Below are positions 26,823 through 35,711 of a stretch of DNA of 64,000 nt, in pieces (the first letter of the stretch is position 1; each line of letters starts with the position of its first letter). Source of the DNA: Streptomyces avicenniae. GTDB taxonomy: Bacteria; Actinomycetota; Actinomycetes; Streptomycetales; Streptomycetaceae. The notes beneath the pieces were generated by a model that was given only the letters and a program-made list of their open reading frames with translations, did no database searches and was not told where the DNA came from. The position numbers and the translations under genes were made by a program. Where the stretch lies: assembly GCF_000719135.1 (NCBI RefSeq), contig NZ_JOEK01000017.1, positions 62,001 through 126,000 of the forward strand, read 5' to 3'.

Positions 26823-27567
26823 CGTGCGGGGCGGTCCAGCCCTCGGCGGCGAGTTCGCCGTGTCCCGGCCGCCAGCCGTGGTCGGCGGCCAGCAGCAGGT
26901 CGGCGTCGAGGAGCGAGTCCCCTGCGGCGATGACGGTTCCGCCGCCGGTGCGGCGCGCGACCTCGGCGACGGCGGCCGACTTGGTGAGCGGGCGCGGGAC
27001 GGCGTAGAGCTTGCGGCCCTGGAGGGAGACCGTCCAGCCGCGCGGCCCGGCCCAGTCGGTGAGTTCCTTGACCCACGCGTCGGGCAGCAGGGCCCGTTCG
27101 ACCACGAGGTAGCGGAACAGCCCTTCCGCGTCACGGTCCTTGAGGAGCCAGGCGGGGTCGGCGGTGGTGCGCAGGTGGGCGGCGACCTCGGCGTGGGGGG
27201 CGCAGTCGGCGGCGAGCGCGGCGCGCACGGAGGCGTGCCAGTCGCGGTCGGTGGCGCCGTTGACGAGGAGGTGGCCGCCGTTGGCGCAGATGGCGTACTC
27301 GGGCGCGCGGCCTGGGAAGTTGATGCGGTGGTACTGCTTGCGGGTGCGCGTCGTGGTGGGGACGAGGACGGCGCGCGGGTCCTCGGTCAGCGCGGCGAAG
27401 AGGCGTCCGGCCGTCTCGGTGAGGAAGGACTGCGGGCGGCCCTGGTGGACCTCGACGCCCAGCAGGCGCGGCGCGTCCTCGTCCGGCATGGGCAGGGCGA
27501 GGGCGGCGGGCGAGTAGATGAGGGTGCGGTCCAGATCGCTGGCGATCACGGTCGGGGGCGAACTCAA
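26686..27567 (-). CDS. HAD-family phosphatase of the Ter-associated pathway
   Basis: This 293-residue HAD-superfamily protein has motif I IASDLDRTLIYS (DxDxT type). Motif II is near VLVPTTTRTRKQY. PRPLTKSAAVAEVARRTGG and the VIAAGDSLLDADLLLAADHGW block form motifs III/IV. It is the last gene of an HpcH/PRTase-StiP/HAD operon that Aravind and colleagues predicted to make a nucleoside-like metabolite alongside Ter proteins; the role here is by that analogy. A TTG start at 27567 overlaps the upstream stop (TTGA); GTG 27549 is an alternative. Confidence 0.8.
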   Translation of the reverse strand: MSSPPTVIASDLDRTLIYSPAALALPMPDEDAPRLLGVEVHQGRPQSFLTETAGRLFAALTEDPRAVLVPTTTRTRKQYHRINFPGRAPEYAICANGGHLLVNGATDRDWHASVRAALAADCAPHAEVAAHLRTTADPAWLLKDRDAEGLFRYLVVERALLPDAWVKELTDWAGPRGWTVSLQGRKLYAVPRPLTKSAAVAEVARRTGGGTVIAAGDSLLDADLLLAADHGWRPGHGELAAEGWTAPHVTALRSQGVLSGEEILRAFLAHLDRHGDRHGPADPSAPPGPSAPA

Positions 27568-29996
27568 CGGGCGGCCTTTCCGTCGGCGCCGGTGGCGCCC
27601 TTGGTGTACCGGGGGTGGATCAGCCCGACGCAACTGTAGGGCAGGTCGTCGGTCTCCTCGACGGGCACGCCCCGCTGCTGCGCGAGCAGCCGGATGTGGT
27701 CGAGGTCGGCTCCGGCGCCCCGGCGCGCGAGCACACGCCAGGGGACGCGGCGCAGCAGGACGCGGGTGGTCTCGCCGACACCCGGCTTCACGAGGTTGAC
27801 GTCGCCGATGCCGTAGCTCTCGCTGATGCGTTCGACGGCGCGCCATCCTTCCCAGGTGGGCGTGCGGTCGGCGGCGAGGAGCGCGGCGGTGTCGGCGGCG
27901 ACCCCGGCGGCGGTGGCGGGGTCGGTGAAGTGGTCGGCGACGCTGTCGAGGAAGGGTACGGAGACGTCGGCGGCGGCGAGTTCACGGTAGTGCTTGCCGC
28001 CGTGGAAGTCGTCGGGGCCGACGAGGTCGGCGCGCAGGACGGTGCGGGATATGAGCCCGGAGACCGTGGAGTTGAGGCAGGCGGAGGGGATCAGGAAGTC
28101 GTCGCGCGTGCCGTAGGTGGTGACGCAGCCGCCGGGGTCGGCGAGGACGGCGAGGGCGGGGTCGAAGCCGGGGAACGGGGCGAGGGCGTCGGCGAGTTCG
28201 CGGGTGATGGCGCCCTTGCCCGTCCAGCCGTCCACGAACACGACGTCGGCCGGGTCGTGATGGGCGGCGAGCCAGCGCAGCGCGGTGGTGTCGATGCCCT
28301 GGCCGCGCACGATGGACACGGCGTAGTGCGGCAGTTCGACGCCGTGCGCGTGCTGGGCCCAGCGGCGCATGAGGACGCCGACGGGGGTGCCCGCGCGGGC
28401 GAGGGAGACGAGGACGGGGCGGCGGCCCGGCCGTTCGGCGAGGACGGCCTCGGTGACGGTGCCGACGGCGCGGGCGACGCGTCCTGCCGAGGCGGCGAGC
28501 GCGGCGTGGAACAGCGCCTGGTACTCGGGGCTCGGCTGGTACTCGACGGGCAGCGACTCGGCGTAGTGCGCGCCGCCCGACTGGATGGCCTCCTCGCGTT
28601 CCTCGGCGGGGGCTTCGAGGGTGACGTCGGAGACGTCCTGGAGCAGCCAGCCGACCTCGTCGGGCGCGTAGGAGGAGAAGGCGGGGCCGCGCAGGGGCTC
28701 CGCGAGTCTGCGGTCGGGGACGACGGCGAGGATCAGGTGCGGGGTGTGCGCGGCGAGTTGGTCGAGGAGGCCGCCCGGCGCGTGGAGCGCGGGGGTGTCG
28801 CCCGGGGTGTCGGTGAGGAGGACGACGGCGTCCCAGGCGCGGCCCGCGACGTTGTAGGCGTAGCGGGGTCCCGGGCCGTCCGCCGGGTCGTCGTGGGCGG
28901 GGAAGGTGAGGCGGGTCCTTATCGCGTAGCCGGGGTCGTCCACGGGCAGGACGGGGCTGCGGGTGGTCGTGGAGAAGCGGACGCGCGCGGCGGGCGTGGC
29001 GTCGGCGAGGGCGCAGGCGAGGCGCAGCGGGGTGTAGATGAGTTCCTCGGTGCCGAGGAACAGGACGTCGCGGGCGCCGGGGGGCAGGGCGGCGGCGAGG
29101 TGGCGGGCGAGGTCGGGGAGGGCGGCGTCGAGGCGCGCGGCGTGGGCGGGGGTGAAGCCGTGGCGTCCGCTGTCGGGGACGCGGGCGGGCCAGGGCAGTT
29201 CGACGCGTACGGCGGCGGGCGCGGTGGCGGCCGGGGGCGCGGCGGGCGGCATGCCCGCCTCGGCCTCGGCGACGACGGCGGCGGCGCGTTCCAGCACGTC
29301 GGCGGGCAGTTCGACGCGCCCGCGCGCGAGGGCGGCGACCTCGACGGTCGTGCCGAGGTCGGCCGCGCACTTGGCGAGCGCGGCGCGGTCGGCGTCGGTG
29401 CGCATGTCCACGAGGGTGGCGACGACGTACCGGGCGCGGGGGTGGGCGCGGTGCAGGGCGGTGAGGGTGTTGCGGACGGTACGGCCGGTGCTCAGCTCGT
29501 CGTCCACGAGCACGAGGGGGCCGTCGCCGGTGAGGAGCGCGGGGTCGGCGGGCAGCAGGAGGTGCGACGTGTGGTGGCTGTGCTCCTCCTCGAAGCCACC
29601 GGCCGCCGCGAGGCCGCGCACCGGGCGGCGCGTCGAGTGGAGGCAGGGGACGCCGAGGCCGTCCGCGACGCTGTGGCCGAGGCCGGTGGCGGTCTCGGCG
29701 TAGCCGAGGACGACGGCGCGCTCCGCGTCGGGGCCGAGCAGGTCGCGGACCTGCTGCCCGAGGCGCAGGCCGGTGCCGTGGACGGTGCGCGGGTCCTGCG
29801 GGACGTGCTTGCCGAGGACGCTGGAGACGAGCAGGTGGGCCCGTTTCGTGTTGTGCCGCAGGGCGAGGCCGAGGAGGTCGCGGACGCCTGGGCCCCGCAG
29901 GGTGACGCCGAGGCGGCGGGCGACCCACTCCCCCGGCCAGACGGGCGCGTCGCCCGTGCCGGTGCCGGTGGTGTCGTACGTGGGTGTCGTGTTCAT
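27564..29996 (-). CDS. PRTase (TRSP) - StiP cysteine protease-like fusion protein
   Basis: This is an 810-residue two-part protein. Residues about 1-270 form a phosphoribosyltransferase with the PRPP-binding loop LVLVDDELSTGRT (about 161-173). A TRSP-type domain follows to about 440 (LFLGTEELIYTPLRLA, VLLTDTPGDT). Residues about 450-790 resemble the StiP/PELOTA-linked family (VLVSLARAGTPVGVLMRRW, VVFVDGWTGKGAITRELADAL, DDFLIPSACLNSTVSGLISRT with a conserved Cys). These parts are often separate genes in ter-linked operons. Predicted to transfer phosphoribose during synthesis of a nucleoside-like compound. ATG 29996 overlaps the HpcH stop (ATGA). Confidence 0.82.
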   Translation of the reverse strand: MNTTPTYDTTGTGTGDAPVWPGEWVARRLGVTLRGPGVRDLLGLALRHNTKRAHLLVSSVLGKHVPQDPRTVHGTGLRLGQQVRDLLGPDAERAVVLGYAETATGLGHSVADGLGVPCLHSTRRPVRGLAAAGGFEEEHSHHTSHLLLPADPALLTGDGPLVLVDDELSTGRTVRNTLTALHRAHPRARYVVATLVDMRTDADRAALAKCAADLGTTVEVAALARGRVELPADVLERAAAVVAEAEAGMPPAAPPAATAPAAVRVELPWPARVPDSGRHGFTPAHAARLDAALPDLARHLAAALPPGARDVLFLGTEELIYTPLRLACALADATPAARVRFSTTTRSPVLPVDDPGYAIRTRLTFPAHDDPADGPGPRYAYNVAGRAWDAVVLLTDTPGDTPALHAPGGLLDQLAAHTPHLILAVVPDRRLAEPLRGPAFSSYAPDEVGWLLQDVSDVTLEAPAEEREEAIQSGGAHYAESLPVEYQPSPEYQALFHAALAASAGRVARAVGTVTEAVLAERPGRRPVLVSLARAGTPVGVLMRRWAQHAHGVELPHYAVSIVRGQGIDTTALRWLAAHHDPADVVFVDGWTGKGAITRELADALAPFPGFDPALAVLADPGGCVTTYGTRDDFLIPSACLNSTVSGLISRTVLRADLVGPDDFHGGKHYRELAAADVSVPFLDSVADHFTDPATAAGVAADTAALLAADRTPTWEGWRAVERISESYGIGDVNLVKPGVGETTRVLLRRVPWRVLARRGAGADLDHIRLLAQQRGVPVEETDDLPYSCVGLIHPRYTKGATGADGKAAR

Positions 29997-31168
29997 GAGA
30001 TTCCCGCCGCGAGTAGGTCCACGAAGTCCACACCCTCGCGGGCGACGCCGAACATCTCGGCGCGCAGCAAGGTCCGTTCTGCCCACGCGCGGTGGGGCTT
30101 CACCTCGTTCATCTTGTTGGTGTACGCGGACCGCAGGACGCCGCCGCCGTCCGGGCCCGTGCCGATGATGTCGGCGGCGTCGCTGAACTCCTCGTGCGTG
30201 ACGACGGACAGCGCGTGCACGGGGGCGACGTGCGAGGGGTGGATGCAGGTCTTGCCCTGGAGCCCGTTGGCGCGGTCGAGCTCGATCTCCTGGAGGAGGC
30301 CGTCCATGTCGTGCTCGATGAGGCGGGCGCGCAGGCCCTCGGCGCGGCCGGTGAAGGGGCTGTTGCGCAGCTGGGGCTTGAACATGCGCTCCTGCGGGCG
30401 GAAGTACTCCCAGACGGGCCCCGAGATGGTGAAGCCCGAGCCGTCGGCGCGGCCGAAGACGTTGACGACGTCGGCGATGACGGAGGCGACGAGGTGCACG
30501 TCGTACGCCGTCATGTCGGGGGTGCGGCGCAGGCCGTAGGCGGAGCAGAAGTCGGTGACGCCGAGGCGGACGGCGGGCACGCGGTCGCGGTACTTGTCGA
30601 GGACGCGGGCGACGGCGCGCAGGCCCTCGGCGCGGGTCTCCATGTGCAGCAGCTCGGGGGATTCGAGGACCGGCATGGCGAGGAGGCGCCGCCCGGCGAT
30701 CGTCTCGGCGCCGAGGAGGGCTTCGAGGAACGGCGGGCCGCTGGTGGCGGTGAACTTCGGGACGACGAAGCCGGTCAGCAGCCGCACGGCGGGGCCGAGG
30801 CGGGCGACGAGGTCGGGTATCTGCTCGGGTCTGCGGACGCGTATGAACAGCAGGGGCGCGTCGGCTGGCGCGTCGGGCGGGGCGGCGTCGCGGAGCATGC
30901 GGCCGAACTGCCGGACGAGGTTCTCCTCGGCGCCCGGCACCTCGGCGTCGCTGATGGAGTCCTCAAGACACAAGACCATGGACATGACACCGGCGGCGGC
31001 CTGTTTGCGGATGTCGGCGTCGAGCCGGGGCCGCGTGGCGGGGCTGTAAAGTGTCGCCCCGAGAGCGACACCCAGGGTTCTGACGGGCGAGGACGGGCCG
31101 AATTCCGCCGGTTCCCGGTGGAACAGCGCGCGACGTCGCCCAGGCGTGAGATGCCCGTAGTGCCGCAT
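29993..31168 (-). CDS. HpcH/HpaI (CitE-like) aldolase of the Ter-associated pathway
   Basis: This 391-residue TIM-barrel aldolase/citrate lyase beta-like protein shows GATLYSPATRPRLDADI, SMVLCLEDSISDAEV (acidic metal ligands), LLFIRVRRPEQIPDL, VVPKFTA, AMPVLESPELLHMETR, VRLGVTDFCSAYGLRR and GLQGKTCIHPSHV. Such C-C lyases/ligases accompany PRTase and HAD genes in Ter-linked operons. It is first in the operon. ATG 31168 is preferred; the frame opens upstream. It is divergent from the TerD-like gene, sharing a 118-bp promoter region. Confidence 0.84.
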   Translation of the reverse strand: MRHYGHLTPGRRRALFHREPAEFGPSSPVRTLGVALGATLYSPATRPRLDADIRKQAAAGVMSMVLCLEDSISDAEVPGAEENLVRQFGRMLRDAAPPDAPADAPLLFIRVRRPEQIPDLVARLGPAVRLLTGFVVPKFTATSGPPFLEALLGAETIAGRRLLAMPVLESPELLHMETRAEGLRAVARVLDKYRDRVPAVRLGVTDFCSAYGLRRTPDMTAYDVHLVASVIADVVNVFGRADGSGFTISGPVWEYFRPQERMFKPQLRNSPFTGRAEGLRARLIEHDMDGLLQEIELDRANGLQGKTCIHPSHVAPVHALSVVTHEEFSDAADIIGTGPDGGGVLRSAYTNKMNEVKPHRAWAERTLLRAEMFGVAREGVDFVDLLAAGIS

Positions 31169-31286
31169 GGTTACCCCGACTCTTCCCAGCTGTGCCGGTC
31201 GCCCCACTGGCTGGACCGGCCACCCCTTCGGCCAATCGTAATCGCGCCAATGTTTCGGAAGTATGGCGACAGGCAGGATTCCTCAC

Positions 31287-31853
31287 ATGACGCACCCGTT
31301 GGACAAAGGGGCGGCAATTCACCTGCCCGCCGCCGTCGTACGCGCCGTGCTGCGCTGGACACCCACCGCGAGCGGGCCAGGGGTCCCGGACATCGACCTC
31401 TCGGCGCTCCTCCTCGGCGCGGGGGGCCGCGTGCGCTCCGAGGGCGACTTCGTCTTCTACAACCAGCCGCGCCATCCCAGCGGCCTCGTCCGCAGGCTGG
31501 CCAGGCGCCGGGACGCGGCGGGCCTGCGGGAGACGGTCGAGGTGGATCTCGCGCAGCTCGACGCCGGGGTGACGCGGGTGGTGCTCGCCGTGTCGGCCGA
31601 CGCCGGTTTCCAGGCGCCGGACAGCGCGCCCCGCCTCCTCGTCCAGGACGCGGCGAGCGCGGCCGTCCTCGGCGTCTTCCCGCTGACGCCGGGGCCCGCC
31701 GAGACGGCGATGGTGGGCGGCGAGCTGGCGCGCACGGCCGACGGCTGGGAGTTCCGCGCGGCCGGACGCGGCGTGCGCGGCGGCCTCGTCGCGCTGGCCG
31801 GCGAGTTCGGCATCGGCGCGGCCCGGCGCCCGGCCCCGCCCACACCTCCCCCA
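31287..31853 (+). pseudogene. TerD-like stress protein, 3' end lost at a fusion junction
   Basis: About 185 residues of TerD-family sequence are recognisable (LDKGAAIHLPAAVVRAVLRW, LSALLLGAGGRVRSEGDFVFY, NQPRHPSGLV, GWEFRAAGRGVRGGLVALAG, EFGIG), ending in a Pro-rich linker. TerD domains bind calcium and act in tellurite/stress responses. After the linker the frame has no stop and runs through the antisense strand of the alcohol dehydrogenase to 33026. Relatives in Streptomyces usually continue after the Pro-rich linker or stop soon after it. I read this as a gene whose 3' end was removed together with the end of the convergent neighbour. ATG 31287 follows GGCAGGATTCC. Confidence 0.7.
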
Positions 31854-32894
31854 CCGCATCAGCCGCCCGAGCGGCATCCGGCCCGAGCGCACCAGGCCGA
31901 CGAGCGCGGGCAGGAACGTCACGATGTCGCTGTCGCCCTCGATGATCCCGTACACGCGGCGCCCGCTCAGCAGCGACAGCGCCGGGACGCTGAACTCGGC
32001 GCCCAGCCGCACGCCGATCAGCCCGAGGACGCCCCGCGCCGCCAGCGATTCGAGCGCCTGCGCCTGCACCTGCGGCACCCCCGTGGTCTCCACGGCCGCC
32101 TGCACGCCGACGCCCTCGCCGATCGCGCGGAGCCGCGCGACCGGATCCGTCTCCGCGCTGTTGATCACGTCGGTCGCGCCCAGCTCGCGCGCCAGGGCCA
32201 GCCGGGACGGGACGATGTCCACGGCGACGATGCGCGAGGCGCCGGTGAGCCGGGCCGCCATCAGCGCGCCGAGGCCGACCGCGCCCGTGCCGAACACGGC
32301 GACGGTGCTGCCGGGGCCAGGCCGCAGCTCGTTCAGCACGGCGCCCGCGCCCGTCTGGATGCCGCAGCCGAGCGGCGCGAGCAGGGCCAGCTCCTCGTCG
32401 TCCGCGGCGTCGATCCGCACCACGTTGCGCTCCTGCGCGAGGGCGTGCCCCGCCAGCGACGACTGGCCGAAGAACGCCCCGGCGACCGGGCTGCCGTCCA
32501 CGCCGGACAGCCCCGAGGAGCCGTCCGGGCGGACGCTGCCGGTCAGGCTGGTGTTGAGGCCGTCGAACCGGGCGCAGTACGCCGGGTGGCCGGTGCGGCA
32601 GGTCGCGCACTCGCCGCACGAGTTGAACGTGAGCAGCACGCGGTCGCCCGGCCGGACGCCGGTGATCCGGTCGCCGACCTTCTCCACGACGCCCGCCCCC
32701 TCGTGCCCCAGCACCAGCGGCGGCAGCGACGGGTCGGCCCACGCCCCCTTGAACGTCGCGTCCGTGTGACACAGCCCGGTGGCGACCACGCGGACCAAGA
32801 CCTCTCGCGGACGCGGGTCGTCCACGACGATGTCACGCAGGGTGTACTTCTCCTCACCCGGTATGGCGAGGGCGGCGGTTGTGGTGGTGGCCAT
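31854..32894 (-). pseudogene. Zn-dependent alcohol dehydrogenase, C-terminus missing
   Basis: About 347 residues of a medium-chain zinc ADH (aryl/class III-like) are intact. They show the catalytic zinc ligand region GLCHTD and GHEGAGVV, the structural zinc cysteines CGECATCRTGHPAYC, the NAD loop VFGTGAVGLGALMAA, and IEGDSDIVTFLPALVGL. Similarity ends at SGRMPLGRLMR, where the family continues with about 30 more residues ending in KPV(L/V)-type sequence. Instead the frame enters antisense TerD sequence and finds no stop until 30963. ATG 32894 has a GGAGGAG site. Probably non-functional or tagged with a junk tail of about 300 residues. Confidence 0.75.
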
Positions 32895-33102
32895 GGCGCT
32901 CCTCCGTCCCGGCGCGACGCCGCGCCGGGGCTGCTCATGCTCGACGCCCGCCCGGTCGGCGGGCACGGTGCGGACCGCAAGTCCCGCCCGCCGCATGGTA
33001 GGAGCACCCGGACCGGCCGGGCGTGACTTTCCCCGCCTTTGTCCGGAATGGAACCGGCCGCCGCCGCGCGCCGTGGGCGCTGCCCGACGCGGTCGGGAGG
33101 GC

Positions 33103-33855
33103 TCAGGCGCGCGTACGGCTGGGCTTGCTGCCGTAGCCCCAGGACATGCCCCACCCGTAGAGCCGGTCGATCTCGGCCTGGAAGCCGTAGACGTACTTCA
33201 CCTCGCGCCGCACCACGAGCCGCCCCTTGTGGTGCTCGATCAGCGCGACGGCGCAGGAGCGCGCGTGCGGGGGCGCGTCGTTCAGGCCGATCTCTATGTT
33301 CTTGCCGTCGGCGGCCGAGACGGTCACCACGGCGTCGGCGCGGTCGAAGGCCGGGACGCCGTCGTAGATGTAGACGAAGACCAGCAGGCGCTTGAAGTCG
33401 TCCTTGTGGTCGAGGTTCACGTACAGGTGCTCGCCCGACGCGGTGCCGAAGCGGTCGTCGCCGCTGAGCTTGACGTACGGCGGGTCGTTGAAGTCGCCCA
33501 GCAGCCCGCCCACCGACTGCACGACGCCCCGGGTGCCGTCGGCCAGCTCGTACAGGCAGGCGAGGTCGAAGTCGAGGCTGGCGACGCCCTGCGAGTGGCC
33601 CTGGATCTCGGCCGGTCTGAAGATCTTCCACGGCTGGCGCCACACGCGCCGCGCGGTGGGGTCGAAGTCCGTGTTGGTGCGCATCCGCCAGGACAGCTCG
33701 ATGCGTAACGTGCCGGTGTCCGCGCCCTCGGCGGTCAGCGGGGCGGTGGGCGAGCGCCGCGTCAGCTCGACCGCGTAGCTCGACATGCCACCCACGGTGT
33801 CGAACTTCTGCCGGGCGGAACCGCCGCCCCGTACGTACGACCACAGGGACGCCAT
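33103..33855 (-). CDS. TerD-domain (TerA-like) tellurium-resistance/stress protein
   Basis: This is a 250-residue protein. The TerD-domain part (about residues 75-215) has DFDLACLYELADG, LGDFNDPPYVKLSGDDRFG, the calcium-site-like GEHLYVNLDHKDDFKRLLVFVYIY and SCAVALIEHHKGRLVVRREV. The end reads YGWGMSWGYGSKPSR. The N-terminal 60 residues (WRMRTNTDFDPTARRVW, KIFRPAEIQGHSQGVASLD) match the long TerA-like versions. Works with DUF475/TerC-like membrane proteins in the Ter system. ATG 33855 follows GAAGAGGGTGGG. It is downstream of DUF475 but separated by a strong palindrome. Confidence 0.82.
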   Translation of the reverse strand: MASLWSYVRGGGSARQKFDTVGGMSSYAVELTRRSPTAPLTAEGADTGTLRIELSWRMRTNTDFDPTARRVWRQPWKIFRPAEIQGHSQGVASLDFDLACLYELADGTRGVVQSVGGLLGDFNDPPYVKLSGDDRFGTASGEHLYVNLDHKDDFKRLLVFVYIYDGVPAFDRADAVVTVSAADGKNIEIGLNDAPPHARSCAVALIEHHKGRLVVRREVKYVYGFQAEIDRLYGWGMSWGYGSKPSRTRA

Positions 33856-33920
33856 CGCCGCCCACCCTCTTCCCGTCGTGCCGCTGCCGCCGTGGCCGGG
33901 ACAGCGCGCCGTCCGCACGG

Positions 33921-33944
33921 CGGGGCGGTCGATCGACCGCCCCG
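33921..33944. promoter_or_regulatory. 24-bp perfect palindrome between DUF475 and TerA-like genes
   Basis: The half-site CGGGGCGGTCGA is immediately followed by its reverse complement. Allowing one G-T pair, pairing extends to 33917-33948. It is 66 bp upstream of the TerA-like start and 65 bp after the DUF475 stop. It could terminate DUF475 transcription, serve as an operator, or both. Confidence 0.55.
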
Positions 33945-34008
33945 TCGTGAGGAGACTTCCCATGCCGCCCGCCCCTTCAATCCCCCGGGGGACGGCGGGC
34001 GGCGCGGA

Positions 34009-35124
34009 TCAGCCCGCCGGCGCCTTCTCCTTGGCCGCGTCGAGCCGGTTGGCCCTGACCGACGACCAGAACGCGGCGCCGATGAGGGCGACGCCGATGA
34101 GGCCGGTGACGACCTCGGGCAGGTGCCAGCGGATGCTGACCAGCAGCAGCACGGCCAGGGCGCCGATCGCGTAGTGCGCGCCGTGCTCCAGGTAGCGGTA
34201 GTCGTCCAGCGTGCCCTGCCGGACGAGGTAGATCGTCAGCGACCTGACGTACAGGGCGCCGATGCCGAGGCCGAGCGCCATCTCGAAGATCTCGTTGGTG
34301 ATGGCGAACGCGCCGATCACGCCGTCGAACGAGAACGACGCGTCCAGCACCTCCAGGTAGAGGAACAGGAAGAACGCGGCGCGGCCCGCGAGGCCGACGG
34401 CCGTCGGGGCGCCGGAACGCTGCGTGCTCTCCCGCGCCTCCTCGTCCACGCGCTCCTCGGTGTCCTCCAGGCGGTCCTCGAAGTAGCCGGACAGGCCGCC
34501 GACGACCAGGTACGTCAGCAGACCGGCGACACCGGCCAGCAGGACCGTCTGCGACTTGTCGGCGTGGCCGCCGCCGTGCTGGTAGGCGTTGGTGGCGATC
34601 GTGGAGGCGGTGACCAGCAGCGCGGCGAGGGCGATGCCCACCGAGGCGGCGTCGATGCGGCCGAGCTTGGACAGCGGGCGCTCCAGCCAGCCGATCCAGG
34701 CGTGCTCGCGCTCCTCGAAGATGAACTCAAGGAAGATCATCAGCAGGAACATGCCGCCGAAGGCCGCGATGGCCGGGTGGGCGTCGGTGACCATCTCGGA
34801 GTACTGGTCCGGGTGGTCGAGCGCGAGCTGCACGGCCTCGATGGGGCCGACGCGCGCCGTCAGCGAGACGATCAGCACCGGGAAGACCAGGCGCATGCCG
34901 AAGACGGCGATCAGGATGCCGACGGTGAGGAAGATCTTCTGCCAGAACTCGTTCATCCGCTTGAGCACACCGGCGTTGACGACGGCGTTGTCGAACGAGA
35001 GCGAGATCTCCAGGACGGTCAGGATCGCCACGATGGCGAAGCCCTCCCACCCCCAGAGGAGGAAGGCGGCGGCTAGGCCGACGACGGTGAGGCCGAAGGA
35101 CCAGCCGAAGGTTTTCAGGATCAC
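34009..35124 (-). CDS. DUF475 (TerC-like) integral membrane protein
   Basis: The protein has 371 residues with about nine hydrophobic helices. The family hallmark VLEISLSFDNAVVNAGVLKRM is at about 40-60 and a second acidic membrane motif LDASFSFDGVIGAFAITNE is at about 250-268. These paired Asp motifs resemble the metal-transport site of TerC-like carriers, and DUF475 genes accompany TerD genes. A cytoplasmic acidic loop (FEDRLEDTEERVDEEARE) splits the halves. It is transcribed in the same direction as the TerA-like gene and probably acts with it in metal or stress response at the membrane. Confidence 0.85.
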   Translation of the reverse strand: MILKTFGWSFGLTVVGLAAAFLLWGWEGFAIVAILTVLEISLSFDNAVVNAGVLKRMNEFWQKIFLTVGILIAVFGMRLVFPVLIVSLTARVGPIEAVQLALDHPDQYSEMVTDAHPAIAAFGGMFLLMIFLEFIFEEREHAWIGWLERPLSKLGRIDAASVGIALAALLVTASTIATNAYQHGGGHADKSQTVLLAGVAGLLTYLVVGGLSGYFEDRLEDTEERVDEEARESTQRSGAPTAVGLAGRAAFFLFLYLEVLDASFSFDGVIGAFAITNEIFEMALGLGIGALYVRSLTIYLVRQGTLDDYRYLEHGAHYAIGALAVLLLVSIRWHLPEVVTGLIGVALIGAAFWSSVRANRLDAAKEKAPAG

Positions 35125-35157
35125 GGGTTGTCCAGTCTTCCGCGAGGCGGGGAGGGT

Positions 35158-35183
35158 GCGGGCGCCGCCGGAGCGGCGCCCGC
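35158..35183 (-). terminator. Terminator hairpin after peroxiredoxin
   Basis: An 11-bp perfect stem (GCGGGCGCCGC, 35158-35168, with 35173-35183) closes a CGGA tetraloop. It lies 70 bp after the peroxiredoxin stop and before the DUF475 start, isolating the two minus-strand genes. Confidence 0.7.
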
Positions 35184-35252
35184 GGGCCGATCCGTCACCC
35201 CGGGGACCGGGGCCGGATCAGCTGGCGGTCCCGGTGGGCCGGGACCTGTGGG

Positions 35253-35711
35253 TCACAGCGCCTGGAGCGCGGAGACGTAATCGCCGATGTCGCGTGCGTC
35301 CGGAAGGGCGTTCACGACCGTCCACCGCACCACGCCTTCCTTGTCGATGACGAAGGTGCCACGCACCGCGCAGCCCTTCTCCTCGTCGAAAACTCCGTAG
35401 GCGCGGGAAACGTCCCCGTGCGGCCAGAAGTCGGACAGCAGGGGGTACTCAAGGCCCTCCTGCTCGGCGAAGACGCGCAGCGAGAACGGCGAGTCGTTGG
35501 AGACGGCGAGGAGCTGCACGTCGTCGTTGACGAACGTCGGCAGCTGGTCGCGCAGCGCGCACAGCTCACCCGTGCAGGTGCCGGTGAAGGCGAACGGGTA
35601 GAAGAGCAGCACGACGTTCTTCTCGCCCCGGTAGTCGGCGAGCGAGACGGTCTGGCCGTGCTGGTTCTTGAGCTGGAAGTCAGGGGCCTTGGTGCCCGGC
35701 TCGATCGCCAT
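35253..35711 (-). CDS. AhpE-type 1-Cys peroxiredoxin
   Basis: This 152-residue thioredoxin-fold peroxidase has the peroxidatic Cys46 in the TxxC motif YPFAFTGTCTGELCALRDQ. A second Cys51 sits at the place seen in AhpE, and RGTFVIDKEGVVRW forms the late beta strand. Reduces peroxides and peroxynitrite in the cytosol. The order with DUF3052 upstream and aceE beyond is a familiar Streptomyces arrangement. ATG 35711; the promoter is presumably in the 112-bp gap before DUF3052's 3' end. Confidence 0.88.
   Translation of the reverse strand: MAIEPGTKAPDFQLKNQHGQTVSLADYRGEKNVVLLFYPFAFTGTCTGELCALRDQLPTFVNDDVQLLAVSNDSPFSLRVFAEQEGLEYPLLSDFWPHGDVSRAYGVFDEEKGCAVRGTFVIDKEGVVRWTVVNALPDARDIGDYVSALQAL

Noticed and set aside
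27615..30539. 974-residue plus-strand frame opposite the PRTase/StiP gene
   Set aside because: Low-complexity Gly/Val/Glu-rich shadow; the minus strand has the PRPP loop and couplings.
30963..31853. C-terminal extension of the alcohol dehydrogenase
   Set aside because: It is antisense to the TerD-like gene and the HpcH promoter/start and has no protein family character.
31263..33026. A 587-residue plus-strand protein beginning with TerD
   Set aside because: After about residue 195 the frame is simply the antisense of the alcohol dehydrogenase; it is treated as a fusion joint, not a real domain.
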